Assembly (NCBI RefSeq): GCF_014203645.1
Contig: NZ_JACHJL010000001.1
Span: 496,001-560,000 of the forward strand
Source of the DNA: Streptomyces zagrosensis
GTDB taxonomy: Bacteria > Actinomycetota > Actinomycetes > Streptomycetales > Streptomycetaceae
Reading direction: 5' to 3'
Length of the DNA: 64,000 nucleotides
Position 1 is the stretch's first letter. Each line of letters begins with the position of its first letter. Both the position numbers and the translations under genes were made by a program. Below, one piece after another: positions 1 through 9,078 of the stretch. Below the pieces are notes generated by a model. The model was given only the letters and a program-made list of their open reading frames with translations. It was not told the origin of the DNA and searched no databases.

Positions 1-648
1 TGGGCGGTCGGCTTCCTGATCACCTTCACCTTCGGTGGTTTGACCGGTGTCATCCTGGCCTCGCCGCCGATGGACTTCCACGTCTCAGACTCGTACTTCG
101 TGGTCGCGCACTTCCACTACGTCATCTTCGGCACCGTGGTGTTCGCCATGTTCTCCGGATTCCACTTCTGGTGGCCGAAGTTCACCGGCAAGATGCTGGA
201 CGAGCGACTCGGGAAGATCACCTTCTGGACGCTGTTCATCGGCTTCCACGGCACGTTCTTGGTGCAGCACTGGCTGGGCGCCGAGGGCATGCCGCGCCGG
301 TACGCCGACTATCTGGCGGCGGACGGCTTCACCACGCTGAACACGATTTCGACGATCAGCTCGTTCCTGCTCGGCCTGTCCGTACTGCCGTTCTTCTACA
401 ACGTCTGGAAGACCGCGAAGTACGGCAAGAAGGTCGAGGTGGACGACCCGTGGGGATACGGCCGCTCCCTGGAGTGGGCGACCTCCTGCCCGCCGCCGCG
501 GCACAACTTCCTTACGCTGCCGCGTATTCGCTCCGAATCCCCGGCGTTCGATCTGCACCACCCGGAGATCGCCGCGCTCGACCAGCTTGAAAACGTCGAG
601 CACACCGATGAGAAGGCCCTCGCGGGTGGCAAGGAGGCAGGCAAGTGA
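1..648 (+). CDS. ctaD: Cytochrome c oxidase subunit I, C-terminal part
   Basis: Partial gene, open at the left window edge; 215 codons are visible ending in TGA. Subunit I of the aa3-type cytochrome c oxidase is the membrane catalytic subunit that reduces O2 and pumps protons. The fragment carries the His-x-His heme-ligand motif (VVAHFHYV, fragment residues 34-41), then three hydrophobic segments and the usual WWPKFTG loop, and a soluble actinobacterial tail. Its stop overlaps the GTG start of ctaF by 4 bp, indicating translational coupling. Identity is secure; the N-terminal heme a ligands and CuB site lie outside the window. Confidence 0.97.
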   Translation, partial: WAVGFLITFTFGGLTGVILASPPMDFHVSDSYFVVAHFHYVIFGTVVFAMFSGFHFWWPKFTGKMLDERLGKITFWTLFIGFHGTFLVQHWLGAEGMPRRYADYLAADGFTTLNTISTISSFLLGLSVLPFFYNVWKTAKYGKKVEVDDPWGYGRSLEWATSCPPPRHNFLTLPRIRSESPAFDLHHPEIAALDQLENVEHTDEKALAGGKEAGK

Positions 649-1043
649 AGATCCAAGGCCGGCTGTTCATCTGGCTCGCCGTCTTCGTCCTGGCCATGGC
701 GATCGTCTATGGCGTGTGGTCGAAGGAGCCGGCCGGTACGACCGCGCTCTTCCTGGCCTTCGGGCTCAGCATCATGATCGGCTACTACCTGGCGTTCACG
801 GCACGCCGGGTGGATGCCGGAGCGCAGGACAACAAGGACGCTGACGTCGCCGATGACGCCGGTGAGCTGGGCTTCTTCAGTCCGCACAGCTGGCAGCCGC
901 TGTCCTTGGCGGTCGGAAGCGCGTTCGCCTTCCTTGGCGTCGTCTTCGGCTGGTGGCTGATGTACTTCTCCGCCCCGATCATCCTGATCAGCATCTTCGG
1001 CTGGGTCTTCGAGTATTACCGGGGCGAGAACCGCACCCAGTAG
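645..1043 (+). CDS. ctaF: Cytochrome c oxidase subunit IV, actinobacterial type
   Basis: 132-residue membrane protein with about four hydrophobic segments (near 5-25, 34-50, 90-110 and 113-128) and a short Asp-rich linker between the second and third. This is the size and pattern of actinobacterial CtaF, a small accessory subunit of the aa3 oxidase within the bc1-aa3 supercomplex. The GTG start lies inside the end of ctaD (GTGA overlap), so the two are co-translated. A GC-rich hairpin starts 22 bp after the stop. Family assignment rests on size, topology and position; no catalytic motif is expected. Confidence 0.92.
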   Translation: MKIQGRLFIWLAVFVLAMAIVYGVWSKEPAGTTALFLAFGLSIMIGYYLAFTARRVDAGAQDNKDADVADDAGELGFFSPHSWQPLSLAVGSAFAFLGVVFGWWLMYFSAPIILISIFGWVFEYYRGENRTQ

Positions 1044-1065
1044 CTCGCACCCGCTTGCGCGTAGG

Positions 1066-1092
1066 GCCCGGACACCGCCCAGGTGTCCGGGC
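1066..1092 (+). terminator. Stem-loop after ctaF
   Basis: Perfect 11-bp inverted repeat GCCCGGACACC / GGTGTCCGGGC with a 5-nt loop, 22 bp after the ctaF stop. There is no T tract, as is common for Streptomyces terminators. It probably ends the ctaCDF transcript before the transpeptidase gene. Confidence 0.7.
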
Positions 1093-1140
1093 TCTGCTCG
1101 TACTGCTCGTACTGCTCGTACTGCTCGTACTGGGCGTACT
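1093..1140. repeat. 9-bp tandem repeat, about five copies
   Basis: Four copies of CTGCTCGTA in direct succession followed by a diverged copy CTGGGCGTA, immediately after the ctaF terminator stem. The unit is three codons long, but no supported gene covers it. It is probably a slippage-prone microsatellite. Confidence 0.85.
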
Positions 1141-1248
1141 GCCATGCGTGCCCCCGGCGTGTGGGGCGCGTGCCGGCCCCCGTAGGCCGCGGGCCCGCCC
1201 CTCGTTTGCGCCGCTGCGCGCGCCGAATCCCGCCGCCGTTCTTAGCGT

Positions 1249-2508
1249 GTGGTCATGAGCCACACCTCTCGCTCCCGAATACCCATCCGCTGTGCTCTGC
1301 TGGTGGCGCCGTTGGCGATAGGCGTCGTTGCCTGCGGGAGTTCCTCTTCGGACCCGCTGGCGGACAAGCCGTACGACGCGGCGGAACAGATCTCCTTCAG
1401 CGGCGGCCGGGACGACCGCAAGGCCGACCCGGACAAGCCTCTGGAGATCACCGCCAAGGGCGGCGGTAGCCGCATCACGGATGTCACCGCGACCGACGCC
1501 ACAGGCCGCTATCTACGCGGCGAACTCACCGCCGATGGCAAACGGTGGCGCTCCACCGCCCCGCTCGCCGCAGGAGCCCACTACACGCTCCGCGTGAGCA
1601 CCGAGAACGGCGACGGCAGGCCGGGTCGTAAGACCATCGGCCTCAACACCGCGCCGGCCGACAAGCGGCTGCGGGTGCGCTTTGGCCCCGAGAGCGGCAC
1701 CTACGGCGTCGGCCAGCCCGTTACGGCCGAACTCAGCGCCCCGGTCGAGGATCGCGGGGCGCGCGCCACCGTCGAACGCGCCCTGCGTGTCAGCTCCCAG
1801 CCCACGGTCGAGGGCAGCTGGCACTGGGTGGACGGTCGGACGCTGCACTACCGCCCGCGTGCCTATTGGCCCACCAAAGCCACCATCACGGTGCGCAGCC
1901 ACCTGGACGGCATCAAGCTCGCAGACGGGCTGCACGGCGGCCCCACCAAGCCTCTCACGCTGCGTACCGGCGCCAGGATCGAGGCCCGCACGGACGCGAG
2001 CACGCACCAAATGACCGTCACACGGGACGGCAAGACGATCCGCACCATCCCCATCACCACAGGCAAGCCGGGCTTCGACACTCGCAACGGCGTCAAGGTC
2101 ATTCTCGCCAAGGAGTCCTTCGTCCGAATGCGCGGCACCAGCATCGGCATCGCCGAGGGCAGTTCGGAGTCCTACGACCTGCCGGTGCACTGGGCCACCC
2201 GGGTCACCTGGAGCGGCGAGTACGTGCACGCCGCGCCCTGGTCGGTCGGCTCGCAAGGCTCCGCCAACGTCAGCCACGGCTGCACCGGCATGAGTACGGC
2301 CAACGCCCACTGGTTCTTCGACACCGTGCGCCCGGGTGACCTCGTCACGGTGGTGGGCAGCAACGGCGCCACGATGACGCCGTTCGACAACGGCTTCGGC
2401 GACTGGAATCTGTCCTGGGACAAGTGGCGTCAGGGCAGCGCCCTGACGGCAGGGCGCAGGGACGGCAGCGGCCCCGCCGACTCGGCCCGGCTGCGCCCGG
2501 CCATCTGA
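1249..2508 (+). CDS. L,D-transpeptidase lipoprotein (YkuD domain)
   Basis: 419 residues. The N terminus is a lipoprotein signal: Arg-rich n-region, hydrophobic core, and lipobox ending in Cys29 (GVVAC). About 200 residues of Ig-like beta-rich sequence follow, then a C-terminal YkuD catalytic domain with the signature SHGCTGMS, whose Cys345 is the expected nucleophile. Family members form 3-3 peptidoglycan cross-links outside the membrane and are carbapenem targets. GTG at 1249 is used; ATG at 1255 is an equally possible start, and no clear Shine-Dalgarno sequence separates them. It sits between cytochrome oxidase genes but is bounded by terminators on both sides, so is probably monocistronic. 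Confidence 0.93.
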   Translation: MVMSHTSRSRIPIRCALLVAPLAIGVVACGSSSSDPLADKPYDAAEQISFSGGRDDRKADPDKPLEITAKGGGSRITDVTATDATGRYLRGELTADGKRWRSTAPLAAGAHYTLRVSTENGDGRPGRKTIGLNTAPADKRLRVRFGPESGTYGVGQPVTAELSAPVEDRGARATVERALRVSSQPTVEGSWHWVDGRTLHYRPRAYWPTKATITVRSHLDGIKLADGLHGGPTKPLTLRTGARIEARTDASTHQMTVTRDGKTIRTIPITTGKPGFDTRNGVKVILAKESFVRMRGTSIGIAEGSSESYDLPVHWATRVTWSGEYVHAAPWSVGSQGSANVSHGCTGMSTANAHWFFDTVRPGDLVTVVGSNGATMTPFDNGFGDWNLSWDKWRQGSALTAGRRDGSGPADSARLRPAI

Positions 2509-2563
2509 GCTGCCTGACGGCGCGCCACCCGTGCCAGGCACCCGCCGGCCCAGCACCGCACGA

Positions 2564-2593
2564 GGGGGCCTGGCCAGCGCTGGCCAAGCCCCC
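2564..2593. terminator. Bidirectional stem-loop between convergent genes
   Basis: Inverted repeat GGGGGC ... TGGCCAG / CTGGCCA ... GCCCCC with one-base mismatches, placed between the ends of the transpeptidase (+) and receiver protein (-) genes. Likely shared terminator. Confidence 0.7.
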
Positions 2594-2618
2594 TAACGCG
2601 TAGCGCTCAGGCGTCCGC

Positions 2619-3020
2619 TCAGGCGCTTATGGCCTGTTGCCGGCGCAGCAGGCCGGCCAGTGCGTCCGCGAGCGCCGCCGGGTCCACCGGGTGCGTCACG
2701 GCCGCCTCGGCGCGGCTCCAGGTAGCCAGCCAGGCGTCCTGCGGACGGCCCATGAGCAGCAGCACCGGTGGGCAGGCGTAGATCTCGTCCTTGATCTGCC
2801 GGCACACGCCCATGCCTCCAGCGGGCGCCGTCTCCCCGTCCAGAACGCACACGTCGATGCCGCCGGCGTCCAGGGCCTCAAGGACCGCGGGCAAGGTGGC
2901 GCACTCAAAGAACTCAATCTCGGGCACATCGGCCGCTGGTCGCCGCCCGGCGGCCAGCCGCACCTGCTCGCGGGTGCCCGCGTCATCGCTGTAGACCAGC
3001 ACCGTGGCAGTGGGCCGCAT
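2619..3020 (-). CDS. Stand-alone receiver-like protein, degenerate
   Basis: 133-residue single-domain protein with response-regulator receiver features: acidic pair Asp12-Asp13, candidate phosphoacceptor Asp61 in VCVLDGE, and alternating beta/alpha pattern. There is no DNA-binding output domain. Two residues normally essential for phosphorylation switching look altered: the position after beta-4 (LLLMGR) lacks Ser/Thr, and the conserved Lys before Pro is His110 (HPVDP). It may therefore be an atypical receiver that signals by protein contact. It is divergent from ctaE, with no adjacent histidine kinase. Function unknown. Confidence 0.8.
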   Translation of the reverse strand: MRPTATVLVYSDDAGTREQVRLAAGRRPAADVPEIEFFECATLPAVLEALDAGGIDVCVLDGETAPAGGMGVCRQIKDEIYACPPVLLLMGRPQDAWLATWSRAEAAVTHPVDPAALADALAGLLRRQQAISA

Positions 3021-3280
3021 CTTTCCTCCAGGCAGGTGGACAGCACAAAACGGAGTGGGTCCGCTGGGCGGATGCTACTGCGCCACGGCCCGCTGAGAGG
3101 AGGGGTCGTACGCATTCATGATCGGGCCGACGAGCCGTCAGGAGCGCTGGCGCACCGAACGTGCCACGGAGCACCGGCTACCGCTTCGCTCCTTCGAGGG
3201 ACCGGGCCAATAGGCCGTACGAGCCGCTTGAACAGCCTTGACACTCCGAACGGGACCCCCCGAGGTGAGGGCGGGATAAG

Positions 3281-3301
3281 CGACCGACATAATGTCGGTC
3301 G
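3281..3301. promoter_or_regulatory. 21-bp palindrome centred on the ctaE start
   Basis: Perfect inverted repeat with 10-bp arms (CGACCGACAT / ATGTCGGTCG) and a single central A. The right arm begins exactly at the ATG of ctaE. It could be an operator or an mRNA hairpin hiding the start codon. No good Shine-Dalgarno sequence precedes this start. Confidence 0.6.
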
Positions 3302-3912
3302 TGGCGACAGCAACAGCAGTAGATACCGGGCACGCGCACCCGTCGGTCAACCGACCGAACCTCACCAGCGTCGGAACCATCATCTGGCTGAGTTCCGAGC
3401 TGATGTTCTTCGCGGCCCTCTTCGCGATGTACTTCACCATCCGATCGGTGATGGGCGCCGAGCACTGGAAGGAAATGGCCGATGCGCTGAACTTCCCGTT
3501 CTCCGCGACGAACACCACGATCCTGGTGCTCTCCTCTCTCACCTGCCAGCTCGGCGTCTTCGCCGCCGAGCGTGGCGATGTGAAGAAGTTGCGCATGTGG
3601 TTCGTGGTCACCTTCGTGATGGGTGCGATCTTCGTCGGTGGTCAGGTCTTCGAGTACACCGAGTTGGTCAAGCACGAGGGTCTTTCGCTCTCGTCTGACC
3701 CCTACGGCTCGGTCTTCTACTTGACCACTGGCTTCCACGGTCTGCACGTGACGGGCGGACTCATTGCGTTCTTGCTGGTCCTAGGCAGGACGTACGCGGC
3801 CAAGAGGTTCACACACGAACAGGCGACGGCGGCCATCGTCGTGTCGTACTACTGGCACTTTGTCGATGTCGTCTGGATCGGACTCTTTGCCACGATCTAC
3901 ATGATCAAGTAA
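3292..3912 (+). CDS. ctaE: Cytochrome c oxidase subunit III
   Basis: 206 residues with about five transmembrane segments, the size of actinobacterial CtaE. Subunit III stabilises the proton-pumping core of aa3 oxidase. Diagnostic stretches include [18 protein letters not shown] early, the [10 protein letters not shown] loop, and the terminal [14 protein letters not shown] segment. The start at ATG 3292 coincides with a 21-bp palindrome. It lies 79 bp upstream of qcrC in the same orientation and is probably cotranscribed with qcrCAB, matching the physical supercomplex of bc1 and aa3 complexes. Confidence 0.97.
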   Translation: MSVVATATAVDTGHAHPSVNRPNLTSVGTIIWLSSELMFFAALFAMYFTIRSVMGAEHWKEMADALNFPFSATNTTILVLSSLTCQLGVFAAERGDVKKLRMWFVVTFVMGAIFVGGQVFEYTELVKHEGLSLSSDPYGSVFYLTTGFHGLHVTGGLIAFLLVLGRTYAAKRFTHEQATAAIVVSYYWHFVDVVWIGLFATIYMIK

Positions 3913-3991
3913 CCGGTCCCGCACCGGACCCGCGTTTCACCAGAGACGTAGCCAAGCATCGACGCAGAAGATCCTGACACCGGGGTAATCC

Positions 3992-4804
3992 GTGAAAAAG
4001 CTCTCCGCACGACGGCGCCACCCGCTGGCGGCGCTCGTCGTCCTACTCTTCGCGCTGGCGGCCACGGGGGGGCTTTATGCCGCGTTCGCACCCGCGGACA
4101 AGGCCAAGGCCGAAGAGGCCCAGACCTCCCTCGCCATCGACGAGGGCAAAAAGCTCTACGCCGTGGGCTGCGCAAGCTGCCACGGCACAGGCGGCCAAGG
4201 CACATCTGACGGTCCGAGCCTGGTAGGCGTCGGCGCCGCCGCCGTGGACTTCCAGGTGAGCACCGGCCGCATGCCGGCTCAGCAAAACGGTGCCCAGGTG
4301 CCGAAGAAGCCCAAGGTGTACTCGGCCGCCGAGACCGAGCAGCTCGCGGCGTACGTCGCTTCGCTCGGTGCCGGCCCGGAAACGCCGACCAAGAGCCAGT
4401 ACAGCCTTGATGGCAAGGAAGATGCTGCCAACGGTGGGCAGCTCTTCCGTTCGAACTGTGCCCAGTGCCACAATTTCTCTGGCAAGGGCGGGGCGCTGAG
4501 CAACGGCAAGTACGCGCCCTCCCTTGACGGTGTGGACCCGAAGCACATCTACGAGGCCATGCAGACCGGCCCGCAGAACATGCCGTCTTTCCCCGACACG
4601 GTCATGCCGGAGAAGGAAAAGAGGGACATTATTGCCTATCTCGACAAGGTCAACGGCGAAGACGCCGCGACCCCTGGTGGCTTCACGCTGGGCGGGATTG
4701 GCCCGGTGGTTGAGGGCTTGTTCGCTTGGGTGTTCGGCCTGGGTCTGCTGATCGCCATCACCATTTGGGTCGCAGCCCGGACCACGAAGGCCAAGAAGTC
4801 ATGA
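3992..4804 (+). CDS. qcrC: Menaquinol-cytochrome c reductase, diheme cytochrome c subunit
   Basis: 270 residues. An N-terminal signal anchor (residues 10-33) precedes two cytochrome c domains with heme-binding CASCH (60-64) and CAQCH (156-160) motifs and likely axial Met94 and Met197, followed by a C-terminal membrane anchor (about 240-262). This fused diheme cytochrome cc relays electrons directly from the Rieske centre to cytochrome oxidase, replacing soluble cytochrome c in actinobacteria. GTG start; the stop overlaps the ATG of qcrA (ATGA). Confidence 0.97.
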   Translation: MKKLSARRRHPLAALVVLLFALAATGGLYAAFAPADKAKAEEAQTSLAIDEGKKLYAVGCASCHGTGGQGTSDGPSLVGVGAAAVDFQVSTGRMPAQQNGAQVPKKPKVYSAAETEQLAAYVASLGAGPETPTKSQYSLDGKEDAANGGQLFRSNCAQCHNFSGKGGALSNGKYAPSLDGVDPKHIYEAMQTGPQNMPSFPDTVMPEKEKRDIIAYLDKVNGEDAATPGGFTLGGIGPVVEGLFAWVFGLGLLIAITIWVAARTTKAKKS

Positions 4805-5868
4805 GCAGCCAAGACAACTCCAAAGACAACTCCGAAGAGAACCTGCCGCAGCAGCCGGAAGGTGCCGACAGCGGAGCGCTGTCGAAACGGGACGACCCGT
4901 TCGCCAACCCCGGGCTGCCGCCCCACGAGCATCGTGTTCAGGACATTGATGAGCAGGCCGCCAAGCGCTCCGAGCGCGCGGTTGCCGGTCTGTTCACGCT
5001 GTCGATGCTGTCCACGATCGGCTTCATCGTCTCGTACGTGTCGTTCGACATTGACAAGATCGTCTACATCTTCCCGATCGGACGCGTCAGCGCGCTCAAC
5101 TTCTCGTTGGGCATGACGCTCGGTCTGGCGTTGTTCTGCATCGGTGCCGGCGCCATCCACTGGGCCCGCACCCTGATGACCGATGTTGAGGTCGCCGAAG
5201 AGCGACACGACCTCGATGCCTCCCCCGAGGTGCGCGAGGAGGTGCTCGCAGGCTTCCAGGAGGGTGCCCGCGAGTCAGACATCGGGCGCCGCAAGCTGGT
5301 CCGCAACACCCTCATCGGTGCGGTGGCCATGGTGCCGCTCACCGGTCTGGTACTGCTGCGCGACCTCGGCCCGCTGCCGGGCACCAAGCTCCGGCACACC
5401 AAGTGGGCCAAGGGCAAGATGCTCATCAACGAGAACACGCTTGAGCCGCTTCGCCCCGAGGACATCTCCGTTGGTTCGCTGACGTTTGCCATGCCCGAAG
5501 GTCTCAGCGAGGAAGACCACGACTTCCACAACGAGATCGCCAAGGCGGCGCTCATGATCGTCCGGCTACAGCCGGAGAACATCAAGGACAAGCGCGAACT
5601 GGACTGGTCGCACGAGGGCATTGTCGCGTTCTCGAAGATCTGCACCCATGTGGGCTGTCCGATCAGCCTCTATGAGCAGCAGACGCACCACGTGCTGTGC
5701 CCGTGTCACCAATCGACCTTCGATCTGACCGATGGCGGACGTGTCATCTTCGGGCCAGCGGGCCACTCACTGCCGCAGCTTCGGATCACGGTCAATGACA
5801 AGGGCTACCTTGAGGCGATGGGCGACTTCGCGGAGCCCGTCGGTCCTGCCTACTGGGAGCGCGGATGA
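4801..5868 (+). CDS. qcrA: Menaquinol-cytochrome c reductase, Rieske iron-sulfur subunit
   Basis: 355 residues. A long acidic cytoplasmic N terminus is followed by three transmembrane segments (near 60-80, 86-112 and 168-188), the actinobacterial topology, and a C-terminal Rieske domain. The [2Fe-2S] ligands are in CTHVGC (281-286) and CPCH (300-303), with the GPA loop downstream. It takes electrons from menaquinol and passes them to QcrC. The start at ATG 4801 gives the ATGA overlap with qcrC and the expected N terminus; an in-frame upstream extension lies inside qcrC. The stop overlaps qcrB by 4 bp. Confidence 0.97.
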   Translation: MSSQDNSKDNSEENLPQQPEGADSGALSKRDDPFANPGLPPHEHRVQDIDEQAAKRSERAVAGLFTLSMLSTIGFIVSYVSFDIDKIVYIFPIGRVSALNFSLGMTLGLALFCIGAGAIHWARTLMTDVEVAEERHDLDASPEVREEVLAGFQEGARESDIGRRKLVRNTLIGAVAMVPLTGLVLLRDLGPLPGTKLRHTKWAKGKMLINENTLEPLRPEDISVGSLTFAMPEGLSEEDHDFHNEIAKAALMIVRLQPENIKDKRELDWSHEGIVAFSKICTHVGCPISLYEQQTHHVLCPCHQSTFDLTDGGRVIFGPAGHSLPQLRITVNDKGYLEAMGDFAEPVGPAYWERG

Positions 5869-7493
5869 GCACTGCAACTGACACTCGGCGCAAAAAGGCT
5901 CCAGCGGGCGAGCGTGTCGCTGACTGGGCCGACAGCCGGCTAGGCGTATACAGCCTCGCCAAGGCCAACCTGCGCAAGATCTTCCCGGATCACTGGTCGT
6001 TCATGATCGGTGAGATCTGCCTGTACAGCTTCATCATCATCATCCTCACGGGTGTGTACCTGACGATGTTCTTCAACCCCAGCATGGGTGAGATCGTCTA
6101 CCACGGCGATTACGTCCCCATGCAGGGCATCAGGATGTCGGAGGCGTACGCCTCGACGCTGGACATCAGCTTCGAGGTCCGCGGCGGATTGCTGATCCGG
6201 CAGATCCACCACTGGGCCGCGCTGATCTTCATCGGCGCCATGTTCGTGCACATGATGCGAGTCTTCTTCACCGGCGCGTACCGCAAGCCGCGCGAGATGA
6301 ACTGGGTCTTCGGCTTCCTGCTGCTGGTGCTCGGCCTCTTCACCGGCCTCACTGGCTACTCGCTGCCAGATGACCTGCTCTCCGGTACCGGTGTTCGCTT
6401 CACCCAGGGCGCCATCCTGTCGGCCCCGGTGATCGGCACGTATCTGTCGATGTTCCTCTTCGGAGGCGAGTTCCCCGGACACGATTTCGTCGGCCGGTTC
6501 TACTCGATCCACATCCTGCTGCTACCGGGCATCATGCTCGGCCTGGTCGTGGCGCACCTGATCATGGTGTTCCTGCACAAGCACACGCACTGGCCAGGAC
6601 CGGGCAAGACCAACACCAACGTGGTGGGCACGCCGTTCCTGCCGGTGTACATGGGCAAGGCCGGAGGCTTCTTCTTCCTGGTCTTCGGTGTCATCGCGGC
6701 GATCGCCGCCGTGGCCACCATCAACCCGGTGTGGGCGATCGGCCCCTACCGACCGGACCAGGTGTCCACGGGTGCCCAGCCGGACTGGTATCTCGGCTTC
6801 GCCGAGGGTTTGATCCGGGTGATGCCTGGCTGGGAGATCAACGCCTGGGGCCACACTCTGGTACTCGGTGTGTTCATTCCGCTGTTGATCTTCCCGCTGC
6901 TGCTGGTGTCCATCGCGGCGTACCCGTTCGTCGAGTCCTGGGCCACCGGTGACAAGCGCCACCACCACCTGCTGGTCCGGCCGCGCAACGCTCCGGTCCG
7001 CACAGGCTTCGGTGTCGCTTGGTGCGTGAGCTACCTCACCATGCTGGTCGCTGGCGGTAACGACATCTGGGCTACGCACTTCCATCTGTCGATCAATGCG
7101 ATCACCTGGTTCTCGCGGGTTGCGTTCTTCGTCGCACCGGTTTTGGCCTTCATCGTCACCAAGCGGATCTGCCTGGGTCTCCAGCGGCGTGACAAGGACA
7201 AGGTGTTGCACGGCCGCGAGTCGGGCATCATCAAGCGGCTGCCGCACGGCGAGTTCATCGAGGTGCACGAGCCGCTGTCGTCGGATGAGCTGCACACCCT
7301 CACGGCGCACGACCAGTACAAGCCGCTTGAGCTGGAGCCCGAGGTGGATGAGAACGGTGTGGTGCGCAAGCCCAGCCGCTCCGAGAAGCTTCGCGTCAAG
7401 CTCTCGAAGGGTCTGTACGGCGAGGACACCCAGATCCCCAAGCCGACCCCCGAGGAGTACAAGGAGATCACCAGCGGCCACGGCCACCACTGA
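5865..7493 (+). CDS. qcrB: Menaquinol-cytochrome c reductase, cytochrome b subunit
   Basis: 542-residue polytopic membrane protein, the heme b subunit carrying both quinone sites. Visible features are the heme-ligand histidines in IHHWAALIF and VHMMRVF in the first half, the second pair around VVAHLIMVFLHKHTHWPG, and PDWY at residues 306-309, the actinobacterial form of the Qo-site PEWY motif. A charged C-terminal extension of about 110 residues is typical of this phylum. It is the target class of bc1 inhibitors in mycobacteria. The gene starts within the qcrA stop (ATGA) and ends before a strong hairpin terminator. Confidence 0.98.
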   Translation: MSTATDTRRKKAPAGERVADWADSRLGVYSLAKANLRKIFPDHWSFMIGEICLYSFIIIILTGVYLTMFFNPSMGEIVYHGDYVPMQGIRMSEAYASTLDISFEVRGGLLIRQIHHWAALIFIGAMFVHMMRVFFTGAYRKPREMNWVFGFLLLVLGLFTGLTGYSLPDDLLSGTGVRFTQGAILSAPVIGTYLSMFLFGGEFPGHDFVGRFYSIHILLLPGIMLGLVVAHLIMVFLHKHTHWPGPGKTNTNVVGTPFLPVYMGKAGGFFFLVFGVIAAIAAVATINPVWAIGPYRPDQVSTGAQPDWYLGFAEGLIRVMPGWEINAWGHTLVLGVFIPLLIFPLLLVSIAAYPFVESWATGDKRHHHLLVRPRNAPVRTGFGVAWCVSYLTMLVAGGNDIWATHFHLSINAITWFSRVAFFVAPVLAFIVTKRICLGLQRRDKDKVLHGRESGIIKRLPHGEFIEVHEPLSSDELHTLTAHDQYKPLELEPEVDENGVVRKPSRSEKLRVKLSKGLYGEDTQIPKPTPEEYKEITSGHGHH

Positions 7494-7528
7494 TCTCTGC
7501 CTGGTCATCTACTGATCGCCACAGCGAG

Positions 7529-7555
7529 AACCCCGTCCGAGGTCTGGACGGGGTT
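7529..7555 (+). terminator. Terminator of the qcrCAB operon
   Basis: 10-bp stem AACCCCGTCC / GGACGGGGTT with a 7-nt loop, 35 bp after the qcrB stop and followed by CTTCG. Good rho-independent geometry. Confidence 0.85.
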
Positions 7556-7620
7556 CTTCGCCGTTCCCTGGCCCTGGATAGGCTGACCGCAAACTCAACC
7601 CACCACCAGGAGCGTGGACC

Positions 7621-8745
7621 ATGAACGTTGTGACCCCGGCAGGCGGCGACAGCGCGACGGCCCACACTTGGCCAGGCATTTTGCGCACCTTGCTCGCCGG
7701 CCAGGATCTCAGTGCCGACGCCTCCGCCTGGGCGATGGATCGCATCATGCGGGGCGAGGCCAGCGACGTACAGATCGCGGGGTTCGCGGTTGCCCTGCGA
7801 GCCAAGGGCGAGACGGTGGACGAGGTCGCCGGCATGGTGCGTACGATGTACGACCACGCCAACCTCATCGAAGTCCCGGGCCCTACCGTGGACATCGTCG
7901 GAACAGGTGGCGACGGGGCCAAGACCGTCAACATCTCCACCATGTCCTCGATCGTCGTGGCAGGCACCGGCGCCCGGGTCGTCAAGCACGGCAACCGGGC
8001 GTCCTCGTCGGCCAGCGGCTCGTCCGACGTCCTGGAGAAGCTCGGCGTCAATCTGGAGCTGACGCCGGCACGGGTGGCCGAGGTCGCCGAGCAGGCCGGC
8101 ATCACCTTCTGTTTCGCCGTCAAGTTCCACCCGTCGCTGCGACATGTGGCCAACGCCCGACGCGAACTCGGCATCCCCACCACGTTCAACTTCCTTGGCC
8201 CGCTCACCAATCCGGCCCGCGTCGGGGCCCAGGCCACCGGCGTCGCTGATCTCAGGATGGCGCCGATCCTCGCCGGGGTGCTGGCGGGCCGGGGCGTCAG
8301 CGCACTGGTCTTCCGGGGCGACGACGGCCTGGACGAACTGACCACCACCGCCACCTCGCGCGTGTGGGAGGTCCGCGACGGGACCGTACGAGAGGAGATC
8401 TTCGACCCCAGGGACGTCGGCCTCGAACTGGTGCCGGTGGAGGCGCTGCGGGGGGCTGACGCCTCGTACAACGCCGATGTGGCCCGCCGGCTCCTGGCGG
8501 GCGAACGAGGGCCCGTACGAGACGCCGTGTTGCTCAACTCGGCGGCGGCGCTCGTCGCCCTGGACGGGCTGCTGAGCGCATCCGCGGCCGAGTCGGCCGC
8601 ACGCTTCGAGGCGGGCGCACCGCCCCTTGAGCTGCCGCCGCTGGTCGAACGGATCGGCGCAGCGCTGGGCCGGGCCGCACAGTCCATCGACTCGGGCGCG
8701 GCGAAGCAGACGCTCGAACGGTGGGTTGCCGTCAGCCAGCAGTAG
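7621..8745 (+). CDS. trpD: Anthranilate phosphoribosyltransferase
   Basis: 374 residues. Catalyses anthranilate plus PRPP to phosphoribosyl-anthranilate, step two of tryptophan synthesis. Motifs: the PRPP-binding loop [10 protein letters not shown] (around residue 93) followed by [16 protein letters not shown], and [15 protein letters not shown] sits 8 bp before ATG 7621. As usual in Streptomyces it is separated from the other trp genes; anthranilate synthase lies 27 kb away in this window. The protein is slightly longer than enteric TrpD because of N- and C-terminal extensions. Confidence 0.96.
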   Translation: MNVVTPAGGDSATAHTWPGILRTLLAGQDLSADASAWAMDRIMRGEASDVQIAGFAVALRAKGETVDEVAGMVRTMYDHANLIEVPGPTVDIVGTGGDGAKTVNISTMSSIVVAGTGARVVKHGNRASSSASGSSDVLEKLGVNLELTPARVAEVAEQAGITFCFAVKFHPSLRHVANARRELGIPTTFNFLGPLTNPARVGAQATGVADLRMAPILAGVLAGRGVSALVFRGDDGLDELTTTATSRVWEVRDGTVREEIFDPRDVGLELVPVEALRGADASYNADVARRLLAGERGPVRDAVLLNSAAALVALDGLLSASAAESAARFEAGAPPLELPPLVERIGAALGRAAQSIDSGAAKQTLERWVAVSQQ

Positions 8746-8762
8746 ACGCGGCTGCTTCGTGT

Positions 8763-8791
8763 AGGGCGTGCCTCGCTCAGGGGCGCGCCCT
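8763..8791 (+). terminator. Stem-loop after trpD
   Basis: 10-bp stem AGGGCGTGCC / GGCGCGCCCT (one G-U pair) with a 9-nt loop, 17 bp after the trpD stop. Likely terminator. Confidence 0.55.
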
Positions 8792-8925
8792 TCGCGTGCG
8801 GTTAAGGCCGGGTGCGCTGCGGGCTGGGGCGCGCGGGTGGGTGCGCGCCGCTGCGGGCCGTGGGCGTGCGAGCGGGGGTGTGGGGGTGAGAGCGGTGGCG
8901 TGAAGTGGTGCGGAGCGGGGGGCGT

Positions 8926-8953
8926 TTGCGGTGCGCGCGGTGTGTGGCATGAT
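8926..8953 (+). promoter_or_regulatory. Candidate promoter of the SAM-IV leader
   Basis: TTGCGG at 8926-8931 and CATGAT at 8948-8953 with 16-bp spacing. A start site 6-8 bp downstream would place the transcript 5' end exactly at the riboswitch P1 stem. Confidence 0.5.
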
Positions 8954-8960
8954 GCTGCCT

Positions 8961-9078
8961 AGGTCACGAGTGACAGCGACATAGGCCCCGGCCCGCTGTC
9001 CGGCAACCCTCCGTCCGTGGCGGGGTGCCCCGGGTGATGACCAGGTCGTAGGCAGCGAGGCCTACGGCAAGCGCGGAC
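8961..9078 (+). promoter_or_regulatory. SAM-IV riboswitch aptamer
   Basis: Matches the actinobacterial SAM-IV class: P1 GGTCA (8962-8966) pairs with TGACC (9038-9042). Inside are the conserved GTCACGAGTGACAGCGAC start, CCGGCAACCCTCC, and the GGGGTGCCCCGGGTGATGACC end. A downstream hairpin GTAGGC/GCCTAC (9048-9065) is part of the class architecture. SAM-IV binds S-adenosylmethionine and represses sulfur-metabolism genes in Actinomycetales. It precedes the class V aminotransferase gene by about 280 nt. Confidence 0.88.
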
